DNA of 64,000 nucleotides from Amphibalanus amphitrite (GCF_019059575.1 NW_024882758.1:124001-188000), one strand, 5' to 3'; positions 21,169-34,400 are shown, counted from the stretch's first letter. Notes: generated from the letters alone by a model not told the origin. Translations and numbers: made by a program.

Positions 21169-24100
21169 ATTGTAGACCAAAAACGTTCGTCTAAGCTTTT
21201 CATGAGTGAGAGTGAGCATAACATCATGTTTAGAAGACAAAACGAATTGATTTTTGCTTTTTCAGGCCGTGTTAGTCTTTCATGCTCCACAAAAGAATTT
21301 TCTAAATTTATGCTTAAAACTTTCCGAATTTCAAAAACCTTTGCCTCACTTTCCAAAGTATAAGATAATTAGGGTGCTTCTATTTTTTTTTTTTTTGCAT
21401 GCTGGATTCTATTCGAGGAAATGATGCGAGATAACGTCCCAGTGGTCCTAGGCGAACGTCCTAGTGGTCCATTGAGCGTCTGGATGTTTGATGGACCGAG
21501 GCAACCATTATCAAAATGACCGAAAGCAATAAAACAAATTGTTCAGACGTTTCATCAATCTATCCTTGGTAATAGGCAGCACAATCACGATTGGGTCAGT
21601 TTTGATGCTTAATTCGGATCTAACAGCACCCTCCCCCACCTGTGACCATTTGCGCTTACCTGGATCGCAGGGTTCGTTCTAAGCGCCTTCTTCAATCCTC
21701 CAGCCTCCTCTTCAAGCCCTGCTTCTCCGATCCTCCAAGACCCGCTCGGTGAGTCTGCCAAGGCACTCCTGGCACTCCAAGATAGACTGTAGGAGAAGTG
21801 CGCCACACCGCTCACCAGCCTGCTCAGCGGGCGGCCTATCGCTGTCACGTCTCCTCACCAACTGCCTCCTCTCCTCTCCCGACCCGGCCGGGACAGCCAC
21901 CCTGCCCCCCTCCCATCCTCTGACCGGTCATCGGTCACGTGTCCCATCACAGAAGGGGACAGAAGGAGCACGTGACCCAAGGGGGGACAGCAGCCGCGTG
22001 CGCGTCATCGGCATTCCTCACCGTGAAATCACGGTCGACCACTTCAATCGCGCCGCCGCCGCGATCGCCGCCGCTAAAATTGGGGATGAAGGTAATTACC
22101 GCCACGTGGGGTCTTCTCTCGTGTGTGGGGGGCTTAGGTGGGCGGTCTGCCGGAGGGGGTCCACCCCGACTTGGTTGTGCATGATATGCATTGCGTGCCG
22201 TAGAAGTTAGGTAAAGTGAGTTCATCTGACAACGCATAAAATTATTAACTCCCTGCGTGAACAATAAATTATGGTTTCTATGGGAAAAGCTTCAGAAGCT
22301 CTTGGGTTTTATCTACATATGTATCTTTAAAAACGTCTGAACTCGTTTCTTGGCTGAAAAAACATGCCTGAAAATGAACATTTTTTTCACGGGTCGCCCA
22401 ATATAGCTGATGAGGTGCACAATTTCCATATTTCTATTTTCATATTCTTTTGTTTACTTTATGCGATTTATTTCTATGCTAGATTTGCGTTGTCTTCTGT
22501 CATGATTTGTAAATGGCTTGACTGATGATAAGGGCACAAGAGTCAGTTAATTATGTTGCTGCTACATCATATAGCACACTTACCTATACTGAGCTCATAT
22601 ATACGTATCATATTTTACCTAGTGAAAAAATATAGGTGCAGCAAAATGACTTAATTCCTTATCGTGCTAATATCAAGAAGCGTTGGAAAACCTGTGCTTA
22701 AACACGAAAATCGTCGGCTAAATTGTTTCAACGTCCTTTTGCATATATAATCCAGAGACGCATATCCAATTGCGAAATAATGCTCTTTTGACTTTCAATG
22801 CATCATCTTGATTGAGTTTGTTTTGCACGTCAGATGTCAATTACGCTCATTGACTGCAGTCATGTAGTTAGCCATGCAGGCGCAGCAGTTGACGTTCTTC
22901 CCAGCTGCGTCTTGCTTGCTCACCGTTCTGCCGTTCTTGCCGCTGATTCTTCATCACAGTCTGTGAACACGCATGTAAAGTTAAAAATCTCCAGCTCACA
23001 AAAACAGCGCCAGCAGTGGGGTCCTTTTGACGAGTCATCGTAGCGTAGGCCGGCTGCGACCAAGAGCACAGAAAACATCTATCGTCGTGTCGACTCTAAT
23101 ATCAGCTGGACATGCAATTCGGTCTATGTGTTTTTAATGCGCGGGCTGGGGCAGGGAAGATTAGTCATAGTGAGGCACGTGAACTGTTCTGCTGGCTCTG
23201 TTGACGGGGCGGTGTAATGTGGCGCCATTAGGCGCGGCGCGTGCTGGTAACGGACTCGATTTATCCCGTCGAACAGGTACACGATACGCCAATAACGCCA
23301 CCAACAGCAGGGAGGGCGACTGCTTCGGGGACACACCAACTGTGGTCACAGGTCCGTGTGGTTATGGATTATCGTCAGATGGCTGTTTACCGCTAGTCGC
23401 ATAATATTAATGACTATTCGACATTGCAGTTTTACTCAGTGGTAACAGAATTGAGGCTCACTACGATCGAGTACGATACTGTGCAATGTTGTGCAATGTG
23501 CACTGCCGTCCTTTTACCATTCACTGTGGACCAACATTTTTTTCGTTATTGTCCATTCCGCTCCACTCTCCTGTTGTCCTCTACCAGTGCTGCTCCTCCG
23601 TTGTCCTCTACCGCGGTGCTTCTCGCCGTTGTCCACCTTTCTTTCAAACACCCTGGTATCTACCGAACCAGTTCCGGTGGCTCGTTTTTGTACCAGTTGA
23701 CTGAACGGCGCCGGCTGGTGATCAGACATCCAGATTGGTAGCACGACAAGCAGACGCGAACCAGACCGCTGATAGCGACGTAAACACTGACGATTTTACG
23801 TAATCAGTCGCAATCCATCAACTTGACGCCTCGTCTCACGCATCGGATCGGGTCACGTGACGGCTTAGGTGCAGAGTCGTTTGGCACTGTGCCAAGCACG
23901 TGCAGTGCCGTGATTTTACCGCACGTTAGAGTTGTCTCAGAATGGAGTGACGAGGCCTTTCTCTTCGCTTCTTACTGGCTAAATTAGCTGCTTCTTGGTT
24001 ATGACATTGGGTATTGAACCGCATATGTAAAAACAAATATGTAGTTTTGCATGTGAATTAGAAAAATGTCTCATGTGGGCATGGTCATTGTTCAAACAGC

Positions 24101-24433
24101 CACTGGCATCGACGTCGGACATGTTTAGCGGTACTGAAAGGCGTCTCGGAGTCTGGGCTGAGTGACGTCGGTTGAAATATTTTCCATATTTGAAAGGACA
24201 ATATGGAGGCGAGGCACAAAAATAGCCACCCTACTATTGTCATTTAACCTCTAAACCAGCTAAATGAGTGCATGAGGAGTTCGCAGCAAATGTTTTTGTG
24301 GAGCCGGTACCAACGCTGCACAGCGATTTAAAAGAAGCATTTTAATTTGAATGGGAACATTTTTAGTCAGGCTAACATGCTGGTATGTGTCTCCTTCAAT
24401 AACCAAAATCGTCATCTTAACAAGTACCCAATG
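21169..24433. other. Mixed interval, no supported gene
   Basis: AT-rich with a GC-rich part at about 21700-22180. That part contains a frame reading through an alanine-rich segment up to a GT (22040-22095) but has no start or acceptor support. There is a poly-T run near 21380 and a GGTCACGTGAC palindrome word at 23851-23861. No bounded element was delimited. Confidence 0.4.
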
Positions 24434-25791
24434 GCCGTTTTCACGACGGAACTTTCGCAGAGGAACTTATTTGATACCTAAAAAGTACCTACCCTTAGAG
24501 GCCTTAACATCCCTCAAACTGAAATATTTTATGTTCAAAATAATTTTAGAAGTTTAAATCCGGGCATTTTTTGCCCTCAAATCACTTATTTATTTACAAA
24601 CACAGCAATTTTTGGTTCTAGTAGCCCACCTTTCGACTATGAGGTATTAAATCAGCGTGGCAACTTGCTCCCTCTTTGCTCCCTCGGGTATCTAATTCCG
24701 GAATTCTTAAAAACAAGGAAAGTATATATCGAGTTCTCTTTTATACCTATTCAGTTATGTTTTAATGGTGATTAAAATATGACAAATTTTTTAATTACAT
24801 TTCATATAAGAAAACACGCAAAACAATGAAACAAAAATAACTACGGCAGATAATTACCTTCAGGTATCTAATTCCGACCAATCAGCACCTCAGTAGGATA
24901 TGACGTCATACAAGAATGGTGGTGAAGGCCGTTTGCAGTCCCGGCCGGTAGGTCACGTGACCGCCGGGCGCCTCGGGTCACGCGGCGGTCGGGAGTCGGA
25001 CGCGGGGCGTGGTCGCGGGCGGACGCGCGGGGCATCATGCTTTGCTTTGCTTGCTTTGTCAACTTCATATAACTTACTATCGCATTCGTGTGAAAGCCAA
25101 ACACTGCTCAGTGCCCTTAGAAATTGAGTTTTGGAAAGCTCAAGTCCCTATAGCTCCTCAGGTCGGCAACAGTTGAAGCCTCATCTGAACCCATGTGAAA
25201 AAACGAGGGTAAGGAACCTTGTGTTGCTTTTTCTTTTACCGTCATAATTATCTCAAACCATCACAATTTTGAGTTGCCACATTGTCTGCTTCACTACATT
25301 CGTGTAAAACTTGGGTGGAGGCTGGTGGCTCAAAGAAAGGTGAAGATATTTCTTTAAGTGCCTAATCCGTGAAATTGAAATATCCCGGCTTTACAAATCT
25401 ACACTTTTCATATTTTTTAAAATTGTTTAAATTTTATCTACATTTGTTAAAATCGGGGCTTTGGTTTTGTGTAAACTAGATCATAAAGTTTACTATAGTT
25501 TTGTGTAACCTGATGGCTGAAGAAAATAGTAATTTTGCTAAAATGATGTGCGGAAATTTGTTGCTTTCCAAATCAAATTACTCATACCTATATTTCATTC
25601 AAAATTAGGAGGCATTATTACTGTTTTTTCTTGTAACATGAACTGAGTTTGGGTACGGTGCTCCGGAAACGTTGTGGAACTTTAAGCTAGCTAGAGCAGT
25701 TTCCATAAAAATTGTTTAGATAGTTGACATGGCTTGTTGACAACTCTTTTGCTGTTTCTAAAAAAGTGGAAAAAATATTTTCCTGCATTAA

Positions 25792-26338
25792 AGGAAATAG
25801 TTCACTTTCACGAAATTATTTTTTTGCAACGGATTTATGATTTTTTATGTTCAAAATAATCAGCAAAGAAAATAAAACCTTTTTATAACAAAATATTATT
25901 TTCTATATTTTGATATAGGAAGAACTTTTCAGTTTCTGTAAGGCACACGCGATCCAGTATGAAAAGAGCATGGGTCCCGAAAATTCTTCAGAAACAGAGA
26001 AATTATCGCAGCCACCGGCATTTGGGCGATCTGCTCGATCTGATAATGTTCCCCTGAATGTCCTAATTGATCAGTACGAGAATTTCTCTCGAGTTCTCGT
26101 AGATAATTTCTCTAGTTTCTGAAGAATTTTCGGGACCCATGCTCTTTTCATACTGGATGGAAATATATGCAAGGCACACATCCTCAACGCAAGACACCTT
26201 TTTCGGGACGAGAAATAGAATATCTTTGCCTAGGGTGATCGTTGGGCTGTAAAAGCTCCTGATTTATGCTCGTCTCAGCCCAAGCTACGGAACTGCTATT
26301 CCAGTTCAAAACCCATATTAAAAAGTGAACTATTTCCT
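25792..26338. mobile_element. TTAA-flanked 547-bp element with ~17-bp TIRs
   Basis: AGGAAATAGTTCACTTT on the left is the reverse complement of AAAGTGAACTATTTCCT on the right. TTAA lies immediately outside both ends (25788-25791 and 26339-26342). TTAA duplications are typical of piggyBac and Kolobok superfamilies. The ends lack the CCC start usual for piggyBac. No coding capacity, and a long foldback is nested inside. Confidence 0.65.
25952..26158. repeat. Foldback: near-perfect 56-bp inverted arms
   Basis: Arms starting ATCCAGTATGAAAAGAGCA (25952-26007) and their inverse (26102-26158) differ by a single-base indel, with a loop of about 94 bp. It could be a nested MITE or the structured core of the surrounding TTAA element. 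The near-identity of the arms suggests recent origin or gene conversion between arms. Confidence 0.85.
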
Positions 26339-26589
26339 TTAAGCACACAAGGCATGTTATTCTCATAAGCTATCGAATGTGTGTGTGTGTTTTTTAAGCT
26401 GTTTTTTTTAAGCTTTTAAGCTGTAACTTCAGTTACTTCACTTTAGAACATATTGCCCAGAATGCGTCACTGATCATGAGCTGGTATATCATATCATATG
26501 TAGCAAATACATAAATGAGAATAGTGTGTCATGAATTTTTGTGCATGCTTCTGGATCATCTGTAATTACATCAAAGGCTCGGCTCAAGA

Positions 26590-27700
26590 GTGTCCTGCCG
26601 ACCAGCTTATGCCCAACTCTTTCTGTCCGCAGAACGTCGCCTGCGACTCCCGCACGCCGTTTGCCCCGGCCGTCCGTACTGGTCTTCGCGCTGCGAGCCG
26701 CGCTGGAGTTCGCGGCGGCGTCGTGGAGCTCCCATCGGGACGGCGTGTGATGCCCGCGTCGAGCTTATAAGCCGTGAGCTTCGATTGGCGGCTCACGCGG
26801 TCACCAGCTGTATGTACAGCCTCGGCCCCGACGACCCCGCTAATGGCCGAGACCGGCATACCCCCGGCATGGGTCCGCTGTCCGGCGCAGCGCTAGCCGC
26901 CCGCATGCTATGCTACTTTTGGCTGTATCGCTGCCCAGCGGGAGCGCGCTCCACGCTGCGGAAGAGGCACACGTTGCGACCCGACTGAGGACTGCAACCG
27001 GATGGTGACACGTTGGCCTCTGCGCCCTGGCCGGGGCAGGCGTGACCGACGTCACAGTGGAGGAACGCCCAAACAAGACCAGCCCACCGTCGGAGCAGCA
27101 TGGAAATATCATGTTCTGCCTGGACGTCGGACCCGGCGGCGGCGCAGTGCACCTGCACACGTGCGGAGAGGGGCGCTGGAGGCTACTCTGGAGCTTCTGC
27201 CATTCCGCGGCGCGACTGCTGGCAAAACGGCGGCGATTGAGGCGGTTGGGAACAGCTGCAGCAATGGTGATGGCGGTGATGGCGACATGGCGGTTTGGGA
27301 CTTCATCTCAGCGCGGCCGCCGCCCAGGCGCCGCTGCGCCCGGCTGCTCAGCCACCTACCGGATGGCGGGGTGGCCCTTACGGCCCTCACGCCCGTTCGG
27401 TCTGCGGCCACGTTGTGGGGTGGCGGTCGCGGGGTTAGCGGCGTTGGACTTCGTCCTTTATCCAGACTGCACCGCACCATCTGAACGGATGGATCTGCCA
27501 AGAAAGATGACATCCAAGGCGGCTATGAGGCGATCACAAAGCTTCACCAAGAGCTTCTCCTTCATGGGGCCGGCCGGCCGTTAAGTCGCAACACCGGCTG
27601 CCGAGTGCCAACAGCTGCGTGCGCTGGCGCCGACGCGTTGTGGGCCGCGCTGCTGACGCCCAAGCTGCGATATCAACCATCTATGAATAAGTGGCAGCGG
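26590..27700. other. CpG-rich patch inside the 4.6-kb structure
   Basis: Strongly GC- and CpG-rich, with long overlapping frames on both strands that show no domain. Its sharp contrast with the AT-rich flanks suggests captured or interrupted host sequence. Confidence 0.4.
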
Positions 27701-29028
27701 TGGCGGCTTGTCAGTTGTTAACGTGCCTTAACAGACGTTGCGAATAGCCCGCGTTGGAATCGCATGGTTGGGAACACAACGCAAGTAAAAATGGGCTTCC
27801 TTGATGAACCTACTTTTTAAGCATTGTAGCCTTTGTAATTTTGGATGTTTTGCTGTAGATATTATTTTCTACATACATACTATATAGGCACTCACGTGCT
27901 TTAAATCGCGCAATGCAATTGAACCATGGTAAAGACAATGATAAATGAACTGAGAGCTGACATGCCCCATGCTTTGTGTGTGTGTATGTGTGTGTGTGTT
28001 TTTTTTTTGCGAGTCGATAAAAGTGGTTTTGGACACTGGATGAGTTTTTAGGGGTGTGGTGAGGGGGGATGTAATTCCACAGACCTTCTGTCAGATTCAC
28101 TAATGCAGTAGGTCTGTGCGGTGTTTAGTTATCGGAGCATTCTTTGAAAGTCGTGAATAGGGCCACCGAGTACCTAAAGCCGTGATATTCCCCCACAAAA
28201 ACTTCTTTTAAATAACCGGGGATAGGTACATGAGCAGAGTAAATGCTATTACGAACGCCTATCACAATGCTGAGCGAATAGGAAAATCCATAGATGGAGA
28301 ATTGTGCCGCGTTACGGGTGCTCGGGCGCAGCCAATCCACCGTTACCCCAGCGGTGACCTTGACCCGCATCGTCTGTCTCGGCTCCAAAGCCAAACCGGC
28401 GTGGAATTGGGAGCGTTCGAGCACTCATGGTCCAGCGCAATTCTCCACCTAAATCCATTCCTGATACACATTTGCTTGCTCATAGTCATGTAACCCCGGT
28501 AAATTCACCCAACTGTCATATTGGTCGCTCCATAGACAGATGGCCACAGAGATCAACTTAAAAGGCCATTGTTGCATTCATTTAGTGGAGATCATTAAAG
28601 AGCCGTGACAGGCCACAAGTCGCGTGACATCATACGTGTAACGACCAATGACGTCGGCCTGCAAAACCCAATGGAAGCGGCTAGCAGCGTGCAATAAAAT
28701 AGGGCGCTGCTTTCTAAATGTCTGTCGTGCGCCATAAATGAATATATTCTTTGTAGCCTGGCAACTCAGTATCTTTTTTTAACTATTGTACTAGTATTTA
28801 ATAATTTCATAATTTTATAATTGTGCTTACGCTTTATGTTGATATTAGTGATAAATCCTTAGATAAAGTAAATCGATGTGATATTTAATAGAAAAATAGC
28901 AAACTAACGCACCATTCATTCGAAAGCTGGGGAACCTACTAAAAAGAACTACTAAAATTCCTGAGGAACTAAAGGATTAAATGGGGATTAAATAGATGCC
29001 TGCTATTCCGTCGTGAAAACGGCCAATG

Positions 29029-30264
29029 TAGGCAGTTTGGCAACTTCCTCCAATTTCCCTAAGACAGATGAAATGTGGATTATTTTCAGGACCCAAATAC
29101 GTTTTCTAGAAACACCAAGGGCTTTGGGTCACGGGCGGTCGGCAACAACCAAACCATTAGAGGCATAGGTTATGTTATGATGGAAACACTTATGGCACGT
29201 TTGCATGACACATTGCTTGTAATCACACGTTACAAAATTGTTGTAAGCATGAAACCAGAAAAGCAGCACCACAACAAAGAAAAGGAACACAATGAAAGTC
29301 GAACGGTTCCTCTATTTAAGAGCGTAGCATAAGGCCTTCGTTTCATTAAAACAAAAAAGAACAAGAAAATGCAATAAAAACAGACATGATCCAAACAACT
29401 AGGTAGGTACATTGCTGCATTCACAATGACCCACCACAATGTCCGAGTTCTAACATATTCCACGAAAGTATCCAATTTTGGCTATCACGAGAAACCACTG
29501 ACAACACCCTCCACTGTGAGCCCGAAATACCAATCACGTGCCGCACCTCTTCTACGATCCGATCAAACCCCAATTTCACGGCGTCTTCTTCCGGTCACCC
29601 GTTAGTCCGCCCATCGATCTACCGAAGCTCAAAGAGGCCGACCTTTGTTTGGATTGCCAGCATCTGCGGATCGATCCCCGCGACCTCCCAAGTATTTTGA
29701 CACTTTTCCTCAATGGAGGGCCGGGTGTTATTAATGTGCCACTGTGCGCGGTGGTCAGCTCGGCCAGCCTTCTGGTGCGGTCTCGCTCGACTCTGATCGA
29801 TCACTTAATGAGTCGGCCAGCAGAAAACGGCCTATTACTTACACAAAACACGCGACAATACAGGAATAACCGATTAGCGGGCGGCACGGTGCGGCGTGCG
29901 GCCGTAGCGACCGATTGATCGAGTGCTGGGGCTGGACGAGAAACAAATTGTACGACCCGGAGAGCTGGAATGCCACCCGATTGCCCCTTCCGACCGGGAG
30001 GGTGGGGTACAAAATCGCAGGAACGAACGGGACGGGACGGGCTGCTTAAATGGGCGATTGGGAAACGAGGGGATGCCGGAATAGGGTGTAAGAATGGGAC
30101 AGACTACTGTTTTGACACCCCTGATGACATGCACTTGGTTGCTGCTGTAAGTAGAGACTGGGTAGTGGGTAGCATGAATATGATCGAGCAACATGAACTG
30201 CTGGAAAAGTAGCGGTCTTATGAATAATTTCTCCATTGCTGTGATAAAACAAGATGTAAGCTGT
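29029..30264. other. Interval downstream of the candidate small gene
   Basis: Average composition. It would contain the 3' UTR of the minus-strand small-gene candidate, but no AATAAA is visible on that strand here. A 126-codon plus frame (29538-29918) has no recognisable features. Confidence 0.35.
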
Positions 30265-30949
30265 TCAGACGAGGATGGTGTCTATGGGACGGTCTAGGTG
30301 ACGGCGTGCAGAGCAGATCTTGAAGACCTGACCCAAGCTGACCATGCCGACGCTGCCCTGAAAATAAAGAAAATCGTTTCAGAAAGTGACATATCACACA
30401 ATGAATGCACGATTTTACGAGTATGAATAAACGAATGAACAAACGAATGAACGAACGAATGAACGAATGAACGAACGAGAAAACGAATGAATGAATGAAT
30501 GAATGAATGAATGAATGAATGAATGAATGGATAAGTCTTATTTGCATCAATGTCATTTTCGTGCAGGACGGACTCGCAGATTCGTTTTACTTCTTTTACA
30601 ACAATTCCTTGCTCGCTGAAGTCGGGCTGCCATTGGGTACTTGTGGTTTGATATATTTCCCTTTTACCCCTCTACGTTTTTTTTTTTTAAATTTTTCAGT
30701 GTATCAACAAACTCCCATAGAAGATATTGCTATCGGAGACCGGAGTCCTGTCTCAGCCGAGTCGATGGGACTTGATCGGCGTCGCCCCTCTCCTCTCGCG
30801 CTCCTATCTGCGCGTCCCATGGATCGGCGTCCTCCGGTCTCTGCGTGCGCCGCCATGGTCTCCAGTGCGCCGCGAGTGTCGCATACCTGGTCAGGTTTCG
30901 CGCGGGGCGGCCGATTCGTCACTGACGACACTGCGGCCACCGCTGCCAT
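30265..30949 (-). CDS. Candidate two-exon small protein, 51 residues, unknown
   Basis: Exon 1 (30949-30887) begins with ATG in a strong context (G at -3, G at +4) and encodes MAAVAAVSSVTNRPP and six more residues, ending CAG before a GTATGC donor. Exon 2 (30357-30265) follows an acceptor with the tract TTTTCTTTATTTTCAG and a plausible branch point about 20 nt upstream. It encodes 30 residues ending RPIDTILV and a TGA stop. Both exons join in phase 0. The 529-bp intron contains a (GAAT)n tract. Exon 1 lies in a CpG island that could hold the promoter. The last residues T-I-L-V would allow a C-terminal PDZ-type ligand, but that is speculation. No family is recognised, and a chance origin or more exons cannot be excluded. 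Confidence 0.25.
30420..30529. repeat. (GAAT/GAAC)n microsatellite
   Basis: Degenerate tetranucleotide run of CGAATGAA and GAACGAAC words that becomes pure GAAT at its right end. It lies in the intron of the small-gene candidate. Confidence 0.95.
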
Positions 30950-31400
30950 CTCGTGCGGGGCGGCGGGGGGTCGCGCGCGAGCTGGGGGTTCCCGATAAAA
31001 GAAGAAATGAGCAGTGATGGATCGCCACAGCCGCGCCGCGCTCGCCGCCTGCGCCGCGCGATGATGGCCGATAGGGGGCGAGCTGGGAAAACACGCATCG
31101 GTAATTAGGTGTGCGAATGTTGTGTTAAGTGGCCGGGTTTGTTTGGCCTGGTGCCCGCGCCGATCCGGACCGCCCGCGACGCGACTGCAACCGTGCGCCG
31201 TATCGGTTCATCTGTCCAGTTCCAGCGCGGCGGAGACGAACCAGGCGCGCTGCGGCGCTGCACAGCGTGTCCGAGACGTGTCCGACGCAGATAGTGCGCC
31301 GTGTTTGAACCGCCGCGCCGGGTGGTCTGCCGCAGTGGACACTACGTGACGTGGAGGTTGTTAGCGCTCCTGGGAGAAATAAAACACGGCGAGTCGCTCG
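30720..31400. promoter_or_regulatory. CpG island over the candidate exon 1
   Basis: Dense CpG on both sides of the ATG at 30949. On the minus strand, upstream of that ATG, there are ACGTCACGTAG near 31340 and a TTTTATCGGG about 50 bases before the ATG. Neither is diagnostic. Promoter function is inferred from composition and position only. Confidence 0.3.
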
Positions 31401-34400
31401 TTAGTCGTCACCATTCAGGGTCAGTGAGTGCGTAAGCGCACATTATGACTAGAACACACAGCCGTTGCAAGAGATTTTCTTCTCAATAGCGATGTTCTCT
31501 ATTTTTGTAAAGAGAGTGACCCGCAAACTTATGCCGCAAGACTCCTATTTCCTAGGGCTGTTTAAAAATGAGTAGTTCTGGAGTCACAGAGGCAGGACAC
31601 CATGAAATCGTGGCTATGAAACCCATTTACGAAACAGCATTGTGTGGTTATATCAGGAATCAGATGGGTTAACATGACAGGGTATAGCAACAGTGGCTCA
31701 CGCTATCGTAAAACATGGGCCGTCAGTGAATTTTGACGTTTTCTACGATACCGTTCTGAAGTATCATTTCCTGTGGGATACCGAAAGCGTCAATGAAACC
31801 TAGCTGTACAAGACAGGTTGTACTTGTACTGGTCATGTCAAAAGAAGCATACAGAGCACACTCACCGATTGTAGGAAATTAGGTACGGCTGGGACTCGGG
31901 CAAGTGTTTTTTGTTTCAGGCTTAGAAAAATATTTGACAGCTAACAGGTCTCAGCTAAGGGCCCTGTTACTAGATAGTGCGTTGTGAGGTAGCCGACTTA
32001 CGAATCATTGCAATCAATGTTTCAATAGATGTCAACATGAGAACAGTGCAACAACGCCAAGTGTAGCGTCATTAATCACCAATATGAAGGCATCGAGCTA
32101 CCCGCTGGGAAAAGACAAGCCTGCAATCAAACTATGCTCAGAATTATTCGACACAGCTTTGATTTCAGGGACCTCGGATCACTTAGCTTTTTAGTTCTTG
32201 GTTGTATTAGTAAACATGCCCTTGGAACGGAAATGAGTCAACTACGATTAGTTCCGTTATTATGTTTTGTATTGTGACGAAACCTTTATGCAATGGGGTA
32301 ATCTACTTGCAATGGGGCAATCATGCATACTTTCTTCCTCCACATGTTCCGTCAAACAAAAAAGTGTTAAAATTCCATAAGGAAAAGCACTATCACGATA
32401 TTTTGATCACTTCTTCTTCTCACTCGGCAAATTTTCTGAGTCAAATATAAAGACTGGTTGAAAGCAAGCAGCAAGCAGCGATCTTATCAACTATCTTCAT
32501 GACAGAAATAAGCTAACATATGTTAACTAGCAATGAACTATACCTAAACTGACTCCCACCCTTCTTCCCTGCTTCGATCGCACCAGTGAGTGCACCAGAG
32601 TCCCGGATCTAGCCTAACCTCTTTGACTGACAGCCGGGACCCTAATCCCACCATCGCCCCTCCCTCTCGACGGGGGTCAGAGGGAACCGAGGGCCACGGA
32701 TGTCCGTTCTGACCCGACCCAGATCCTAACAAGTACAAGTGGCAGACGTCAGTTTTTGCCAGTGGCCAGCGGACGCTGCTCTAAGCAGATCGGCAGGACA
32801 CCACTCGAGCCAGCGGGGGAAGGGAGGGGAAGGGTATGCGTCTGTGTGCGTATGGGCTGCTTGTGCAAGTGTGTGTAGCCTTATAGCGTGAGGATCGATC
32901 TGGCTATCATATAGAATCGGATACTCCCGGTGCTAGCGTCTTCTGCAATTATGTAAGGTCGTCAGAGCGGGAATGGCCGGAACAAAACTGATAGAGACAG
33001 GCTGGATTTAAATATGGCATGGTTATCTTTCGCCTTGAAGATTGCAATGCATACCAGGAGGCGAAGCCGGCTCGGCAAGGTGAGAGGGTACAAATCGCTT
33101 AAAATGTTCGCCATAACGGGTATCGGGTATCCTATTCCTCCCTAATGCAGAAGGTATCCTGAAATTCGGGAGGGAGAAATATAAAAAATGGGTAAAATTA
33201 ATATTGAACGGAACAGCGTCTCCCTAGCACTCTTATAAGTTGGCCCCATATTTTTTTAGACTAGATGCATCACTGTTTATTTTCAAAACTTAAATACTTT
33301 CTACACTATTCACGTTTTTTTATAAATATAAAATGTTTATTGAAATACAGTTAATGTAAAGCACGGGCCTTTTGTCATGTTTATTGCAAGTAAAATGGAA
33401 AAGAAGCTAATCATTTACATGGCACAAATGTACTATTTTAGCAATTAAAAAGACCGAAATACAGAATGAGCCTTCGCTGCTAAGGCGTTGTTCAGATTTG
33501 TGCCCTGTTAATGATCCATTTCTTTCCCATTAGGTATATTGAAATACAGGTTTGATTTTTGAAAATGTTGGTATTTCATGTACGGATCAATGTTTAGCTG
33601 TAGTTTGAATATAGCTTACTGGCGCCGATGCAGCTCGATATTTGAATGGGAATCCGCTCGTATAGCTGGTGGGTGACGTTGATGTCCTTGTTGGCCCCCG
33701 CCGTCGAACAGCAGTCATGTAGAACTGCATTGACTCCGACACCGACTCGTGTTCTGTCGCTCGCTGAAACAGGTGTACAGCTGTTCATCGACAGTGGCTC
33801 CGGTCGTGCAGGATAGAAAACACGAGTAGCTTGACAGAGTCATCAATGAAGAGCAGGCATTATACTACGACCGCTTGATAAAACATGACCTGTTCACTGA
33901 TACAAACCGAAACGATATTTTACGCTAATCGGCGGCAGGCATCTCTCCGCGTGGCAGATACGTGCTCAAATGCAAGTACAAGTTGAACAAGACGCTTATC
34001 AAATTCTTCAAAGAAAACCACGTCCAGCTGCATATCGGCGAACGGTATCAGCATCCTGTTTTGATTAGCAAAGCATGCCACTGATCAGCATCGCAAATCG
34101 CCGGCCGGCGGCTGCGGTTTTCGGGAATGCACCGGCTGTAACCGAAGCTGGTTTGCTGAGACATGTATGCGCGATAGGCCCGATCGAAAACCGGTAATAA
34201 TGTCAGTCCGGTACAGCTGCAAGGCAAGGCCACGCCGGCATTAACATATCACTGACGGGTACAGAGCGATGAAGAGATTCATCAAGTAACACAGAAGCTA
34301 GTGATGAACCGGAACCGGTTCTGGCTGAGAGCGACGATCGGGACCTTAGGGAGTTATGCCTCGAGACAATCTGACAAAATCTAATTGGAGCCCTAATGGA

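Larger units (their letters stand above)
24434..29023. mobile_element. Possible 4.6-kb element bounded by GCCGTTTTC ends
   Basis: The left end GCCGTTTTCACGACGGAA and its inverted right counterpart are identical over about 18 bp. They stay loosely similar further in (GCAG, then TTATTTGATACC versus CTATTTAATCCCC). Flanks are CAATG at 24429-24433 and 29024-29028, a 5-bp direct repeat. The interior is AT-rich at both ends but carries CpG-rich DNA at 24940-25030 and 26600-27700, and a nested TTAA-flanked element. No transposase is visible. It could be one large non-autonomous element with captured host DNA, or two related elements that happen to face each other. Confidence 0.45.

Noticed and set aside
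24951-24962. GGTCACGTGACC as a restriction-type or phage operator palindrome
   Set aside because: The context is eukaryotic and CpG-rich; an E-box type reading is more sensible.
28125-28424. 99-codon minus frame with natural-looking composition
   Set aside because: No family recognised, no splice sites, and ordinary length.
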